In this document: in pieces, positions 35,677-45,468 of the stretch
How positions within the stretch are numbered: position 1 is the first letter of the stretch
How the letters are laid out: every line of letters begins with the position of its first letter
NCBI GenBank assembly: GCA_902536925.1
Contig: CACAZL010000004.1
Location: forward strand, 1 to 62,113
Length of the DNA stretch: 62,113 nucleotides
Direction: 5' to 3'
Source of the DNA: an uncultured Pelagibacteraceae bacterium
GTDB lineage: Bacteria > Pseudomonadota > Alphaproteobacteria > Pelagibacterales > Pelagibacteraceae
Program-made: the position numbers and the translations under genes
Notes under the pieces: model-generated
Told to the model about the DNA's origin: nothing
Seen by the model: only the letters and a program-made list of their open reading frames with translations
Databases searched by the model: none

Positions 35677-36264
35677 ATGAATTATAGCTTTGAATACATC
35701 GATATTATACTACTTGCAATGATTGCAGGGTTTATTTTTTTAAGATTAAGAGGAATTTTAGGAAAAAAAACAGGTTTTGAGGAAGATATTGACTCAAGCT
35801 TTGCTCATGAAGCTCCACCTTCAAAACCAACAATCAACTTAAATGCAAGCACGTTTGATGAAAAAGCAAAAAAAGAATTTGTAGAAGGAGCTAAAATTGC
35901 CTATGAGACGATTATTACAAACTTTGCAAAGGGAAAATTGAAAGATATAAAATCTCTTTTAGACAAAAGTGTTTACCAGCAATTTGAAGATGCAATCAAA
36001 GATAGACAGTCTAAAAAACTTTCCTCAGAAACAACATTTATAGGAATCAGTTCCGCAGAAGTTAAACAACACGAACAAAATAAGAATATGCTCGAAGTAA
36101 CTATTGAATTTGTAAGTGAAATAATTTCTTGTGTAAAAGATAAAGATGAAAAAGTAATATCAGGTGACCCAGAAAAAATTAAAAAAGTATTAGATACTTG
36201 GAAATTTTCAAAAGATAGTAGATCTTCAAATCCCAACTGGTTATTAATTGATACTCAAGCTTGA
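35677..36264 (+). CDS. Tim44-like domain protein (TimA)
   Basis: 195 residues. N-terminal anchor helix (IDIILLAMIAGFIFLRLRGILG), a linker, then a Tim44-like domain (about 65-195; EFVEGAKIAYETIITNFAKG, LKDIKSLLDKSVYQQF, and [21 protein letters not shown] at the end). Alphaproteobacterial relatives of mitochondrial Tim44 sit in the inner membrane; their role is unsettled. Divergent from fxsA with a 57-base gap. Confidence 0.92.
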   Translation: MNYSFEYIDIILLAMIAGFIFLRLRGILGKKTGFEEDIDSSFAHEAPPSKPTINLNASTFDEKAKKEFVEGAKIAYETIITNFAKGKLKDIKSLLDKSVYQQFEDAIKDRQSKKLSSETTFIGISSAEVKQHEQNKNMLEVTIEFVSEIISCVKDKDEKVISGDPEKIKKVLDTWKFSKDSRSSNPNWLLIDTQA

Positions 36265-36674
36265 CAAATAAGCTATCAGATAAAGATAAAAAAGATTGGC
36301 AAAAATTCCTAAGTAGTTCCGAAAAACTTCAGAACAAAGATGTGGATGAAGTAAATTATCAAAAAGCTTCTGAAAGATCAATCGATCTTCATGGATATAC
36401 TTTAGAAGAAGCTAACAAAAAAATTTCAGAATTTATTGAAAATTGTTATGCAAATAAAATTATAAAAATTAATGTTATAACTGGTAAGGGAATGAGATCT
36501 AAAAATTTAGATGATCCTTATCAATCTAAAGATTTAAGTATTTTAAAGTATTCAGTGCCAGAATATATTAAGAATAATCCTGAGTTAATGAGTAAAATTA
36601 TAAGAATTGATTTAGATTCAGTTCTTAGTCCTTCGAAAGGAAATTTTGATATACATTTGAAAACTATAAAATAA
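36261..36674 (+). CDS. Smr (MutS2 C-terminal-like) domain endonuclease-family protein
   Basis: 137 residues from a TTG at 36261 overlapping the previous stop (TTGA). A short basic/acidic N terminus precedes the Smr domain: [16 protein letters not shown] with the LDxHG-type motif, and [13 protein letters not shown] with the TGxG motif. Smr proteins nick branched or structured nucleic acids. The 3' end overlaps hslU by 11 bases. Confidence 0.88.
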   Translation: MTNKLSDKDKKDWQKFLSSSEKLQNKDVDEVNYQKASERSIDLHGYTLEEANKKISEFIENCYANKIIKINVITGKGMRSKNLDDPYQSKDLSILKYSVPEYIKNNPELMSKIIRIDLDSVLSPSKGNFDIHLKTIK

Positions 36675-38031
36675 ATTTTGAAAGATCAGTATCTTTTACC
36701 AATTCACCAATATTTTCTTTAATATATTTACCATCGACAGTAATTTTTTCTCCAGCTCTATCCGTTGCTGTAAAACTAATTTCATCTAATACCCTCTCAA
36801 TTATTGTATGTAACCTTCTTGCTCCAATATTTTCGACTGATGAATTTACTTCACTCGCTATATGCGCAATTGTATTAATCCCGTCTTCTGTAAAATCTAA
36901 ATCTACGTTTTCAGTTTTTAAAAGTGCTTTGTACTGTTTAATTAAACTATTATCAGGCTCTTTTAATATTCTAATGAAATCCTCACTATTTAGTGCATCA
37001 AGCTCAACTCTTATAGGTAATCTTCCTTGTAATTCTGGCAAAAGATCAGATGGCTTTGCTAATTGAAAAGCACCAGAAGCAATAAATAAAATGTGGTCAG
37101 TCTTAACAGGTCCATATTTTGTACTTACAGTTGTACCTTCTATCAATGGTAATAGATCTCTTTGAACACCCTCTCTCGATACATCACCACCGACACGGTC
37201 TGTTCTTGCTGAAATTTTATCAATTTCATCCAAGAAAACTATTCCATTATTCTCTGTTGAATCTTTTGCTGACTTAATAATTTTGTCTTGTTCAATAAGT
37301 TTGTCAGATTCCTCGTTTATTAAAATTTCATGTGATTCTTTAACTGACATTTTCTTTTTTTTAGGCTTTTGACCCATAGATTTTCCAAGCATGTCAGAAA
37401 TATTAATCATTCCAACGTTTGCACCTGGCATTCCAGGTATTTCAAATGATGGCATTTGATTAGACTCGCTAATAGCTATTTCAATTTCATTATCATCTAA
37501 ATCTCCATCTCTTAGTCTTTTTCTAAAACTTTCTCTTGTTGCAACACTAGCTTTATTTCCTACCAACGCATCTAATACTCTGTCTTCAGCCAATTTTTGT
37601 GCTTGAGCATGAACTTCTTTTCTTTTCTTTACTTTTTCCATCGCAATTGCAATTTCTAATAAATCTCTTACAATTTGCTCTACATCACGTCCCACATACC
37701 CCACTTCTGTAAATCTTGTAGCTTCAACTTTTACAAATGGTGCTTCAGCTAATTTTGAAAGTCTTCTAGATATTTCAGTTTTACCAACACCAGTTGGTCC
37801 GATCATTAGAATGTTTTTTGGAAGAACTTCATCTTTCATATCGTCTTCTAATGCTTGTCTCCTCCATCTATTTCTTAAAGCGATAGCAACAGCTCTTTTA
37901 GCTTTGTTTTGCCCAACAACAAATCTATCTAATTCAGATACGATTTCTCTAGGTGATAATGAATTTGCAATTGTTGTTTTTTCTTTATCTATTTTTCCTT
38001 TAGGAAAGGTTGTTATGTTTGATTTTTCCAT
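36664..38031 (-). CDS. hslU: ATP-dependent protease ATPase subunit HslU (ClpY)
   Basis: 455 residues. AAA+ unfoldase: [24 protein letters not shown] at the start (shown in part), Walker [31 protein letters not shown] pore region, Walker [13 protein letters not shown], and sensor/C-terminal [15 protein letters not shown]. Feeds substrates to HslV. The start overlaps the hslV stop by one base. Confidence 0.99.
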   Translation of the reverse strand: MEKSNITTFPKGKIDKEKTTIANSLSPREIVSELDRFVVGQNKAKRAVAIALRNRWRRQALEDDMKDEVLPKNILMIGPTGVGKTEISRRLSKLAEAPFVKVEATRFTEVGYVGRDVEQIVRDLLEIAIAMEKVKKRKEVHAQAQKLAEDRVLDALVGNKASVATRESFRKRLRDGDLDDNEIEIAISESNQMPSFEIPGMPGANVGMINISDMLGKSMGQKPKKKKMSVKESHEILINEESDKLIEQDKIIKSAKDSTENNGIVFLDEIDKISARTDRVGGDVSREGVQRDLLPLIEGTTVSTKYGPVKTDHILFIASGAFQLAKPSDLLPELQGRLPIRVELDALNSEDFIRILKEPDNSLIKQYKALLKTENVDLDFTEDGINTIAHIASEVNSSVENIGARRLHTIIERVLDEISFTATDRAGEKITVDGKYIKENIGELVKDTDLSKFIL

Positions 38032-38546
38032 TATATTTTTTCCATACTCAAATTACCATTAGTAAATACGCATATGTCAGATGCAACTTTAATTGATTTT
38101 TTTGCAATTTCTTCAGCAGACATGTCAGTATCCATTAATACTTTTGCTGCAGCTAAAGCATAGTTTCCTCCAGACCCAATACCAATAACATCGCCTTCAG
38201 GTTCTAAGACATCTCCAGTTCCAGAAATTATAAAGCTTTTTTCTTTGTCACCAATTGCCATTAAGGCTTCTAATCTTCTTAAATATTTATCAGTTCGCCA
38301 GTCTTTGGCTAGTTCAACAGCAGCTCTTGTTAAGTTACCCGCATGTTTTTCTAGCTTAGATTCTAATCTTTCAAATAATGTTAAAGCATCAGCAGTAGAT
38401 CCTGCAAATCCTGCTATCACATTTCTTTTCTCAATTTTACGAACTTTGTTAGCAGTTTTCTTAATTACAGTGTTACCCATACTAACTTGGCCATCACTGG
38501 CCACAACTACGTCATTATTTTTTCTTACAAGCACAATTGTTGTCAT
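38031..38546 (-). CDS. hslV: ATP-dependent protease proteolytic subunit HslV (ClpQ)
   Basis: 171 residues. After Met removal the N-terminal Thr2 (MTTIVLVRK) is the catalytic nucleophile; [29 protein letters not shown] and [11 protein letters not shown] are family motifs. Forms a two-ring peptidase with HslU. The promoter appears to be a heat-shock type that ends only six bases before the ATG, so the mRNA may be leaderless. Confidence 0.98.
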   Translation of the reverse strand: MTTIVLVRKNNDVVVASDGQVSMGNTVIKKTANKVRKIEKRNVIAGFAGSTADALTLFERLESKLEKHAGNLTRAAVELAKDWRTDKYLRRLEALMAIGDKEKSFIISGTGDVLEPEGDVIGIGSGGNYALAAAKVLMDTDMSAEEIAKKSIKVASDICVFTNGNLSMEKI

Positions 38547-38552
38547 GGACTA

Positions 38553-38584
38553 TAGATGGATATGAATTTCAATAGTTCAAGCCC
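38553..38584 (-). promoter_or_regulatory. Heat-shock (RpoH-type) promoter for hslVU
   Basis: On the minus strand: GGGCTTGAA (38584-38576), matching the sigma-32 -35 consensus GGCTTGA, a 14-base spacer to the octamer ATCCATCT (38561-38554), two mismatches from CCCCATNT, continuing as CCATCTAT. The hslV ATG begins 6 bases past the -10, so transcription should start at or next to the start codon. Confidence 0.55.
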
Positions 38585-38636
38585 AGGTTTAGTATTATTG
38601 ATATAATCAAAAATACCTATATACCTAATTTAAATT

Positions 38637-39227
38637 ATGAAAAGAAAAGCAAAAATAGCTAGAAAAACAAAAGAAACCAATATCAGTGTCGATCTAAATA
38701 TTGACGGCAAAGGTAAGTACAAAGTTGACACAGGAATAGGTTTCTTAGATCATATGCTCGAGCAGTTATCTAAACATTCATCAATGGATTTAACTGTTAA
38801 AGCTAAAGGCGACACACACATTGATCTTCACCATACAACAGAAGACACTGGAATTGCTATTGGAGAATGCTTAAAGAAAGCTTCAAAAAAATTTGTAGGC
38901 ATTAAAAGATATGCCCATATTTTATTACCGATGGATGAAACATTAACAAGAGTTGCAATAGATGTTTCGAACAGACCTTATTTGATTTGGAATGTAAAAT
39001 TAAAAGTTGAGAAACTTGGAGAAATGGACACAGAATTGTTTAAAGAATGGTTCCAAGCCTTTTCTCAAGCTGCAGGAATTACTTTACACGTTGAAAATAT
39101 TTATGGTGATAATAGTCACCACATAATAGAGTCTTGCTATAAAGGCCTAGCAAGAACTTTAAGAGCTGCGCTAGAATTAGATCCTAGGAATAAAAGTACA
39201 ATTCCCTCTACAAAAGGCTCTTTATAA
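38637..39227 (+). CDS. hisB: Imidazoleglycerol-phosphate dehydratase
   Basis: 196 residues. Monofunctional HisB. Metal/active-site motifs: [38 protein letters not shown], and [18 protein letters not shown]. Dehydrates imidazole glycerol phosphate in histidine synthesis. First gene of hisB-hisH-(two secreted proteins)-hisA-hisF-hisE. Confidence 0.98.
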   Translation: MKRKAKIARKTKETNISVDLNIDGKGKYKVDTGIGFLDHMLEQLSKHSSMDLTVKAKGDTHIDLHHTTEDTGIAIGECLKKASKKFVGIKRYAHILLPMDETLTRVAIDVSNRPYLIWNVKLKVEKLGEMDTELFKEWFQAFSQAAGITLHVENIYGDNSHHIIESCYKGLARTLRAALELDPRNKSTIPSTKGSL

Positions 39228-39232
39228 AATTA

Positions 39233-39859
39233 ATGGACGTCACAATTGTTGACTATAAATCGGGTAATATAAGCTCTGTAATTAACTCCTTCAAGGAAGT
39301 TGCTAAAGATAAAGTTAATATCGAAGTAACTTCAGATTTAAATAAAATTAAATCAAGCGATAAAGTAGTTTTACCAGGGCAGGGCTCATTTAAAAGCTGT
39401 ATAGATGGTTTAAATAGCATAAATGGCTTAATAGATACTCTTAGCGAATTTGCATTAAATAATAAAAAACCACTTCTCGGTATTTGTGTAGGTCTTCAAA
39501 TGTTTGCAGATGTTGGTTATGAAGAAGTTGAGACTAAGGGATTAGGTTGGGTTTCTGGTAAAGTTTCTAAAATTGATAATCAAGATGGAAAATATAAACT
39601 ACCTCATATCGGTTGGAACCAAATAAATATTGTTAAAGAAAGTAAAATTTTTAAAGATATAGAAAACAATTCTCATATGTATTTTGTTCACAGTTATGAA
39701 TTTATTCCAAATGATAATTCAGTCACAGCCGCAACAACAGATTATGCATCAAATATAGTTTGTGCAGTAGAAAAAGAAAATATATTTGGAACGCAGTTTC
39801 ATCCTGAAAAAAGTGATAAAACTGGTCTTAAAATAATTGATAATTTTATAAATTTATAA
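39233..39859 (+). CDS. hisH: Imidazole glycerol phosphate synthase subunit HisH
   Basis: 208 residues. Class I glutamine amidotransferase with oxyanion strand VLPGQGSFKSC, nucleophile Cys in PLLGICVGLQMFA, and His-Glu in FGTQFHPEKSDKTG. Supplies ammonia to HisF. Five bases after hisB; one base before the secreted alginate-lyase-like gene. Confidence 0.97.
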   Translation: MDVTIVDYKSGNISSVINSFKEVAKDKVNIEVTSDLNKIKSSDKVVLPGQGSFKSCIDGLNSINGLIDTLSEFALNNKKPLLGICVGLQMFADVGYEEVETKGLGWVSGKVSKIDNQDGKYKLPHIGWNQINIVKESKIFKDIENNSHMYFVHSYEFIPNDNSVTAATTDYASNIVCAVEKENIFGTQFHPEKSDKTGLKIIDNFINL

Positions 39860-39860
39860 A

Positions 39861-41003
39861 ATGAAAAAAATTATTTTAGCGATTATTATAAATTTATTGT
39901 GTTTTTTAAACTATGGTAATGCACAAGTTAAATCAGAAAATATAACATTTCCAAAACATTTTTACACTGAACAGATAGAAGTTTGCTTTGCAGCAGGAAA
40001 TGAAAGTTTTAAATCAAACTACACTAAAAGCAGAATTGAAAGCTTAATTAATTTGGATTGGATGAGTGAATGGGCAAAAGGAAACTCAAGAAGTGTAAAT
40101 CACGAAAATTTGACAGGTCCAATGACGTTATTTGCGGTTACCACGCATACAGCAGTTGGAAATAACGATAAAGATGAAATTAATTTAGCTAAAAATGTTC
40201 TAATTCAAATGGCAAAGGCAAATATCCTGTATGACACAATAGGAAGAGAAGAATTAAAAGAAAAGCCTAGATGTTGGAAAGATGGTAATCCAGAAGCACC
40301 TTGTTGGTATCATGCTTATGAATTTGCAAGAGATGCTTTCGCAAATTACATGATCATTGCTATTTATTTAAAGGAACAGTTAAGCAAAGAAGAACTAAAG
40401 ATAGTAAATAAATATATAAAAAAAATGCATAAAAAATTTATAAAACCAGAGGAATTTGCAAATAAAAAAAGAGGCTTTTATGCAATGGGAAATGGAGGAA
40501 TTCCAAATTTAGTTTATGCGAGCTGGACAAATAATAAAAAATTAGCTGCTAAAGAAATAAATTTTAGACTCAATTATATAGATAAAGTATTTTACGATGA
40601 TGGTTATATTAACAATAATTCTTTTAGAGGATATAGAGGTTTATGGTATCACTCTTATGGATTAAATTCCGCTTTGGGATATATTTATTTAGCTCATTTA
40701 TGGGGTGCAAAAATTCCGAAAAAAATTATTAAAAAGGTAACGAAAGCAGCAGAGGTCCTAAATTTAGGAATTACTGATTACGAGAAATATACCTCAAGAA
40801 AGTTTGATGGAGATCAAAATAATAACCAATACAAAAAGAAAAATGCAAGAATGCATACCCATCAAGATGCATTGGCAATTGATACTTTGATGGAAATGAT
40901 TACTGGTGTAAAACTAGAAACAGACTTAACTTATTTACGTAAAAGACCCAAGTCAGGCATTGATGATTTAATTGGATTTAATGCAAATTGTATAAAAAAA
41001 TGA
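39861..41003 (+). CDS. Secreted alpha/alpha-toroid protein, alginate-lyase (PL5)-like
   Basis: 380 residues with a Sec signal peptide (cleavage likely after GNA, residue 21). The mature protein is helical and aromatic-rich. The stretch DGYINNNSFRGYRGLWYH with YHSYGLNSAL (residues 263-272) resembles the catalytic DGSLP..RG.RALHYHNYAL region of PL5 mannuronate lyases, keeping the Tyr-His pair. Activity on alginate is not shown; it may act on another uronate polymer or the cell's own envelope. Paired with the next gene (ATGA overlap) and inserted between hisH and hisA. Confidence 0.6.
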   Translation: MKKIILAIIINLLCFLNYGNAQVKSENITFPKHFYTEQIEVCFAAGNESFKSNYTKSRIESLINLDWMSEWAKGNSRSVNHENLTGPMTLFAVTTHTAVGNNDKDEINLAKNVLIQMAKANILYDTIGREELKEKPRCWKDGNPEAPCWYHAYEFARDAFANYMIIAIYLKEQLSKEELKIVNKYIKKMHKKFIKPEEFANKKRGFYAMGNGGIPNLVYASWTNNKKLAAKEINFRLNYIDKVFYDDGYINNNSFRGYRGLWYHSYGLNSALGYIYLAHLWGAKIPKKIIKKVTKAAEVLNLGITDYEKYTSRKFDGDQNNNQYKKKNARMHTHQDALAIDTLMEMITGVKLETDLTYLRKRPKSGIDDLIGFNANCIKK

Positions 41004-41938
41004 GATTTATTTATTATATTTCTTTACTGACAATCCTAATTATTAGTAGTGCAAATTCTAAAAATATTAACATTCAAGATATTAATTTTGATGTTCCTCA
41101 AAGCCATATTTACATTGAGTATACGAATGATGAAGTTGAAGATTTTTTTCAGGAGTTTATGAATTCAGCAAATATCAAATTGTATCTTATGGGACCCAAA
41201 AAATATGTTGATTTAGAACGAGCCATTTTAAATGGTGAAGATGTTATGAATAATCAATATGCAAAGTCAATCATGAAAAAAATGGAAAAAAAGAATTTTA
41301 AAGATGAGGTTCAAGCCTCTAAGTGGGTAATGTCTGAAGTAAAAAAAATAATGAAAAAAGAGAAAATTGATTTTATATCTTATGTAATATTTTCAGACCA
41401 AAATTTAAAAAACACATTTTCAGACAACGATTTTTCAGGAATTATAGATGAATTAAATCAGATGAATTCTTCTGAATTGGCTGAACAAACAAAAGAGATT
41501 AGAAAAATGATTACAAGTTTATCTGGTAATAATAAAAGTATTCCAATTAATGACGATATGACAATAAATTTATCAAAATTTAAAATATCAAAAAATAAAA
41601 ATAATCAATTATATTTAAGATCCGCTGGTGATTTTATTTATATATTTGGTCCTATGAGATTAGATATAGATTTAAATCTTTTTTTAACTGAGCATAATGA
41701 CAAGGCAATTATGTTAATTTCAGCATGTTATGTAAATTGCTCAAAATTTAATTCTAAATTTGATAAAATGAAAAAAAACTCTTTCAATAATATTAAAATC
41801 AATAATGTAAATATAAATAATAGTAATGATATAAATTCTAATATTGTTGAGCAGTTAGAGCAGCTAAATAGTTTATATAAATCAGGTGTCCTAACCAAAG
41901 AAGAATTTGAAAAAGCAAAGAAAAAAATCCTAAATTGA
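41000..41938 (+). CDS. Secreted SHOCT-domain protein of unknown function
   Basis: 312 residues from ATG 41000, overlapping the previous stop (ATGA). Signal peptide ending around SSANS. The central region has no family I recognise; it contains a cysteine pair (ACYVNCS) and an Asn-rich linker (about 265-283). The C terminus is a SHOCT motif (EQLEQLNSLYKSGVLTKEEF, continuing EKAKKKILN), usually found in membrane-associated or phage-type proteins and thought to help oligomerise. Probably acts with the toroid protein before it. Confidence 0.72.
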   Translation: MRFIYYISLLTILIISSANSKNINIQDINFDVPQSHIYIEYTNDEVEDFFQEFMNSANIKLYLMGPKKYVDLERAILNGEDVMNNQYAKSIMKKMEKKNFKDEVQASKWVMSEVKKIMKKEKIDFISYVIFSDQNLKNTFSDNDFSGIIDELNQMNSSELAEQTKEIRKMITSLSGNNKSIPINDDMTINLSKFKISKNKNNQLYLRSAGDFIYIFGPMRLDIDLNLFLTEHNDKAIMLISACYVNCSKFNSKFDKMKKNSFNNIKINNVNINNSNDINSNIVEQLEQLNSLYKSGVLTKEEFEKAKKKILN

Positions 41939-41939
41939 A

Positions 41940-42659
41940 ATGAAAATTTTTCCGGCAATAGACATTAAAGATAAAAAATGTGTTAGATTAATAAAAGGAG
42001 ATTTTGAAAATAAAACTGAATATGAAATGTCTCCTGTTGAACAAGCTGGAAAATATAAACAAAATGGATTTAAAAATTTACACATTGTTGATCTGGACGG
42101 TGCATTAACTGGGGAGCCAATTAATATTGATATTATTCAAGATATTGTTGAAAAATTTGATCTTAATATTGAAATAGGAGGCGGAGTAAGAAATTTTGAG
42201 ACTATTCAAAAATATATTGATGCTGGTGTTGAAAAAGTAATTTTGGGAAGTGCTGCTATAAAAGATAGAAGATTTTTGGAAGATGCTTGTAATAAATTTC
42301 AAAACCAAATTGCATTAGGTTTAGATGCAAAAGATGGTCATCTTGCAATTTCTGGATGGACAGAAGAGTCTGATAAATTAACAACTGAATATTTAAAAAA
42401 GGTAAATGATTATGGAGTTAGCAGGATTATTTACACAGATATTAATAGAGATGGAACTAAGCAAAGCCCGAATTTTGAAGAAACACAAAAAGTGGCTAAT
42501 ATTTCTAATTGTCCAGTAGTTATATCTGGAGGTGTTTCATCAATTAATGATATTAAGAAAGCTAAAAATTTAAATAATATCGAAGGTGTTATAGTCGGAA
42601 AAGCTATATACGATGGAGATATAAAATTAGATGAACTTGCAAAAGAAATAGATGCTTAA
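41940..42659 (+). CDS. hisA: Phosphoribosylformimino-AICAR ribotide isomerase
   Basis: 239 residues. (beta/alpha)8 barrel isomerase. [19 protein letters not shown] with the N-terminal catalytic Asp, [30 protein letters not shown], and [10 protein letters not shown] with the second catalytic Asp. Overlaps hisF by 8 bases. Begins one base after the SHOCT gene. Confidence 0.97.
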   Translation: MKIFPAIDIKDKKCVRLIKGDFENKTEYEMSPVEQAGKYKQNGFKNLHIVDLDGALTGEPINIDIIQDIVEKFDLNIEIGGGVRNFETIQKYIDAGVEKVILGSAAIKDRRFLEDACNKFQNQIALGLDAKDGHLAISGWTEESDKLTTEYLKKVNDYGVSRIIYTDINRDGTKQSPNFEETQKVANISNCPVVISGGVSSINDIKKAKNLNNIEGVIVGKAIYDGDIKLDELAKEIDA

Positions 42660-43404
42660 AAATAGAATTATACCTTGTTTAGATGTTAAAAATGGTCGTG
42701 TTGTAAAAGGTATTAACTTTGTAGATCTTAAAGATGCAGGAGATCCCGTTGAACAAGCAAAAATTTATAGTGATGGCGGTGCTGATGAGATTTGCTTTTT
42801 AGATATTACTGCTTCAAATGAAAATAGAGATACTATTTATGAAGTAGTAGAGAAAACTTCTAAGAAATGTTTTGTACCTTTAACCGTTGGTGGAGGAGTT
42901 AGAAGTATAGATGATATTAATAAATTACTTAATAGTGGAGCTGATAAAGTTTCTATAAATACAGCTGCAGTTCAAAATTCAAAAGTTGTTGAAGATAGTT
43001 CTAGAAAATTTGGATCACAATGCATTGTTGTTGCAATCGATGCAAAAAGAAAAGACACTGGATGGGAAATCTACACTCACGGTGGAAGAAATCCAACAGG
43101 TGTAAATGCCTTAGAATTTGCTTCTAAAATGGAAAAATGTGGGGCAGGAGAGCTTCTTGTGACATCTATGGATAAAGATGGAACTCAGTCAGGATATGAT
43201 ATTGAATTAATGCAAAAGATATCATCCATAGTAAATATTCCAGTTATTGCATCAGGTGGAGTTGGAACATTAGATCACTTAGTTGATGGAATAAAATCAG
43301 GTGCAAGTGCTGTTTTAGCAGCATCTATATTCCATTATGGAACTTATTCAGTAAATGAAGCTAAGCAATATTTGGCTTCAAAAGATATACCTGTTAGGAT
43401 TTAG
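42652..43404 (+). CDS. hisF: Imidazole glycerol phosphate synthase subunit HisF
   Basis: 250 residues. [19 protein letters not shown] with the catalytic Asp, [46 protein letters not shown], and [12 protein letters not shown]. Barrel partner that uses ammonia from HisH to close the imidazole ring and release AICAR. Followed one base later by hisE. Confidence 0.98.
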   Translation: MLKNRIIPCLDVKNGRVVKGINFVDLKDAGDPVEQAKIYSDGGADEICFLDITASNENRDTIYEVVEKTSKKCFVPLTVGGGVRSIDDINKLLNSGADKVSINTAAVQNSKVVEDSSRKFGSQCIVVAIDAKRKDTGWEIYTHGGRNPTGVNALEFASKMEKCGAGELLVTSMDKDGTQSGYDIELMQKISSIVNIPVIASGGVGTLDHLVDGIKSGASAVLAASIFHYGTYSVNEAKQYLASKDIPVRI

Positions 43405-43405
43405 T

Positions 43406-43678
43406 ATGTTAAAGATTTTAGAAGACCTCGTTATCCTTGCAAGAGAGCGAAAAAGTAATCCTGTTGAAGGTTCATACTCTAATAAGCTTTTAGAAGATAA
43501 ATCTTTAGCAAAAGAAAAGGTTTTAGAAGAGATAAATGAACTAATAGAAGCTGTAGAGCAAGACTCAAATAAAATCCATGAAGCAGCAGATGTTTTATAT
43601 CACTTAATCATGTATCTTGAAAAAAGTGGAATAAAAATCGAAGAAGTGATGGAAGAACTGAAGAGTAGAAAAAAATAA
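43406..43678 (+). CDS. hisE: Phosphoribosyl-ATP pyrophosphohydrolase
   Basis: 90 residues from ATG 43406 (MLKILEDLVILA); a longer open frame to 43355 is only hisF in another frame. Monofunctional HisE of the MazG-like helical family with the metal-binding EExxE pattern in EEINELIEAV and HEAADVLYHLIMYL. Hydrolyses phosphoribosyl-ATP, the second step of histidine synthesis. Ends the his cluster. Confidence 0.95.
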   Translation: MLKILEDLVILARERKSNPVEGSYSNKLLEDKSLAKEKVLEEINELIEAVEQDSNKIHEAADVLYHLIMYLEKSGIKIEEVMEELKSRKK

Positions 43679-43679
43679 C

Positions 43680-44945
43680 TTACAATTTACCAGGTAACCA
43701 GGTTGAGAATATTGGAAACAGTATCATTAGTATTCCATAAATTATTCCAACAATTGTAAATAGAGGAACTTCTTTGAAAGCCTTGGCTGGATTTTCTTTG
43801 ATCACTCCTGCAGCTGTATAAATACCAACACATACGGGGGGTGTTATCATTCCTATTCCAGCAAAAGCTACAAATACTACGTAAAGATGAAGTAGGCTTT
43901 GATTAAATGATAATGTGATTGCTGCAAAAATTGGAACAGTTAAATAAAATACAGGAACTATTTCTATAAACGTTCCAAGAATTAAACAAATTGCTCCAAG
44001 CATTATCCAGAACAGGTTTACGCTTACACCTTTATCTGTAAAGAATGTTATAATTTTTTGAGGAGCTTGAGTGTAAGTTAAAACTACACTTAAGAAAGTT
44101 GCAGTAGCTATAATTGCAAATATTACAGCTGTTATGATTGCAGTTTCCCTTAAACAGCTCATCAAAGATGAAAAAGTAAGTTCACGGTAAATTAAAAATC
44201 CAATTAGAACTGCATATACTCCTGCAACAGCGGCTGACTCAGATGGAGTTAATATTCCAGCATAAATTCCACCCAAAATTATAACTGGGGTGATCAATGC
44301 CGGTAATGCAGCTATGAAAGAACTTAATCTTTCCCTCAATGATGCCTTTTCATCTGTTCTAATATGCCTGCATTTAAACAAAACTAGAAGGACCATCAAA
44401 ACTAAGAGAACTAAGCCTGGTATAACCCCTGCAGCAAATGTTTTAGAGACTGGAACGTTCGTTAGAGCGCTAAATAATATTGCTGCATTGGATGGAGGTA
44501 TCAATGCCTCTAAAAGAGCAGCGGAAGCTGCAAGTACAACAACGAACGGAGTTGGGTAACCTTGTTCAATCATCTTTGGCATCATGATTGTCCCAACAGC
44601 AGTGATTGCTGCAAGTATTGATCCACAAAAAGCTGCGAAGAATCCCATAGCAATAACCATTGCAACACCTAATCCTCCAGGCCAATGACCAACTAGTGTT
44701 GTTGTAAACTTAACAAGTCTTGATGCAGCGCCTCCTTTTAACATTGCCATTCCAGTAAAGATAAATAATGGAACAGCGATTAGAACGTGTTTTGTTAATG
44801 CACCAAATGAAACTTGAATCAAAACTGACCAAGGTAAATTCAATCCTGCAATTGCAGCTAATGAACTTCCTAAACCAAAAACTAAAAAAATAGGTACAGA
44901 AATAACTAATGTCACAAGAGAAATAATAAAAGCCAATCCAAACAT
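43680..44945 (-). CDS. dctM: TRAP transporter large permease (DctM family)
   Basis: 421 residues, strongly hydrophobic with about 11-12 membrane helices. Signatures: VPLFIFTGMAMLKGG, GFFAAFCGSILAAITAVGTI, PPSNAAILFSAL, ILTPSESAAVAGVYAV, and GMITPPVCVGIYTA. Takes up the substrate captured by DctP, driven by a sodium gradient. Exactly adjacent to dctQ with no gap. Converges with hisE. Confidence 0.97.
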   Translation of the reverse strand: MFGLAFIISLVTLVISVPIFLVFGLGSSLAAIAGLNLPWSVLIQVSFGALTKHVLIAVPLFIFTGMAMLKGGAASRLVKFTTTLVGHWPGGLGVAMVIAMGFFAAFCGSILAAITAVGTIMMPKMIEQGYPTPFVVVLAASAALLEALIPPSNAAILFSALTNVPVSKTFAAGVIPGLVLLVLMVLLVLFKCRHIRTDEKASLRERLSSFIAALPALITPVIILGGIYAGILTPSESAAVAGVYAVLIGFLIYRELTFSSLMSCLRETAIITAVIFAIIATATFLSVVLTYTQAPQKIITFFTDKGVSVNLFWIMLGAICLILGTFIEIVPVFYLTVPIFAAITLSFNQSLLHLYVVFVAFAGIGMITPPVCVGIYTAAGVIKENPAKAFKEVPLFTIVGIIYGILMILFPIFSTWLPGKL

Positions 44946-45440
44946 TTATTCTTTCCCTGAAAGTTTTTTTAGATTATCTATAATAAGTTCTAATGAAGTT
45001 AAGGCTAAAATTAAAAAACCAACTGGAAATGCTAAAAACATCCACCAAATAGGAATATTAATTTCTAATTCCATCATTTGTCCAAGATTGTAGTACATTG
45101 TCGTTGCATCAACTCCTGCTTTAAAGAAAACACATGCAGAAATTAAAGCTATTAGATTTACGATTGTTCCAATTATATTTTTTGATTTTTCTGATAAATA
45201 ATGACTTAGAAAATCTACTTTAATATGTTGTCCTTGTTTTAATAAAGGACCAAGTAATGGAAATACTAACCAACTAACCATTACAGGTGGCAATTCAATA
45301 AACCACGCAAATCCTGTTCCTGTGATAAATCTTGTTGTGGCGCTTAAAGCTAAAGCTGCCACCATTAAAAAGACAATGAACATTGCGAGCGAAATTGCAG
45401 CTTTTGCTAGCAAATTATTAATAGCTCGCAATGCCCTCAT
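44946..45440 (-). CDS. dctQ: TRAP transporter small permease (DctQ family)
   Basis: 164 residues with four membrane helices and the family motif LPPVMVSWLVFPLLGPLLKQ. Small subunit that joins DctM in the inner membrane. Lies between dctP (28 bases upstream) and dctM in the usual P-Q-M order. Confidence 0.94.
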   Translation of the reverse strand: MRALRAINNLLAKAAISLAMFIVFLMVAALALSATTRFITGTGFAWFIELPPVMVSWLVFPLLGPLLKQGQHIKVDFLSHYLSEKSKNIIGTIVNLIALISACVFFKAGVDATTMYYNLGQMMELEINIPIWWMFLAFPVGFLILALTSLELIIDNLKKLSGKE

Positions 45441-45468
45441 AATCTTTATAGAAAAAGTTTAACTTCTT

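Noticed and set aside
43355-43405. Upstream extension of hisE
   Set aside because: It is the end of hisF in another frame; HisE proteins start at MLKILEDL.
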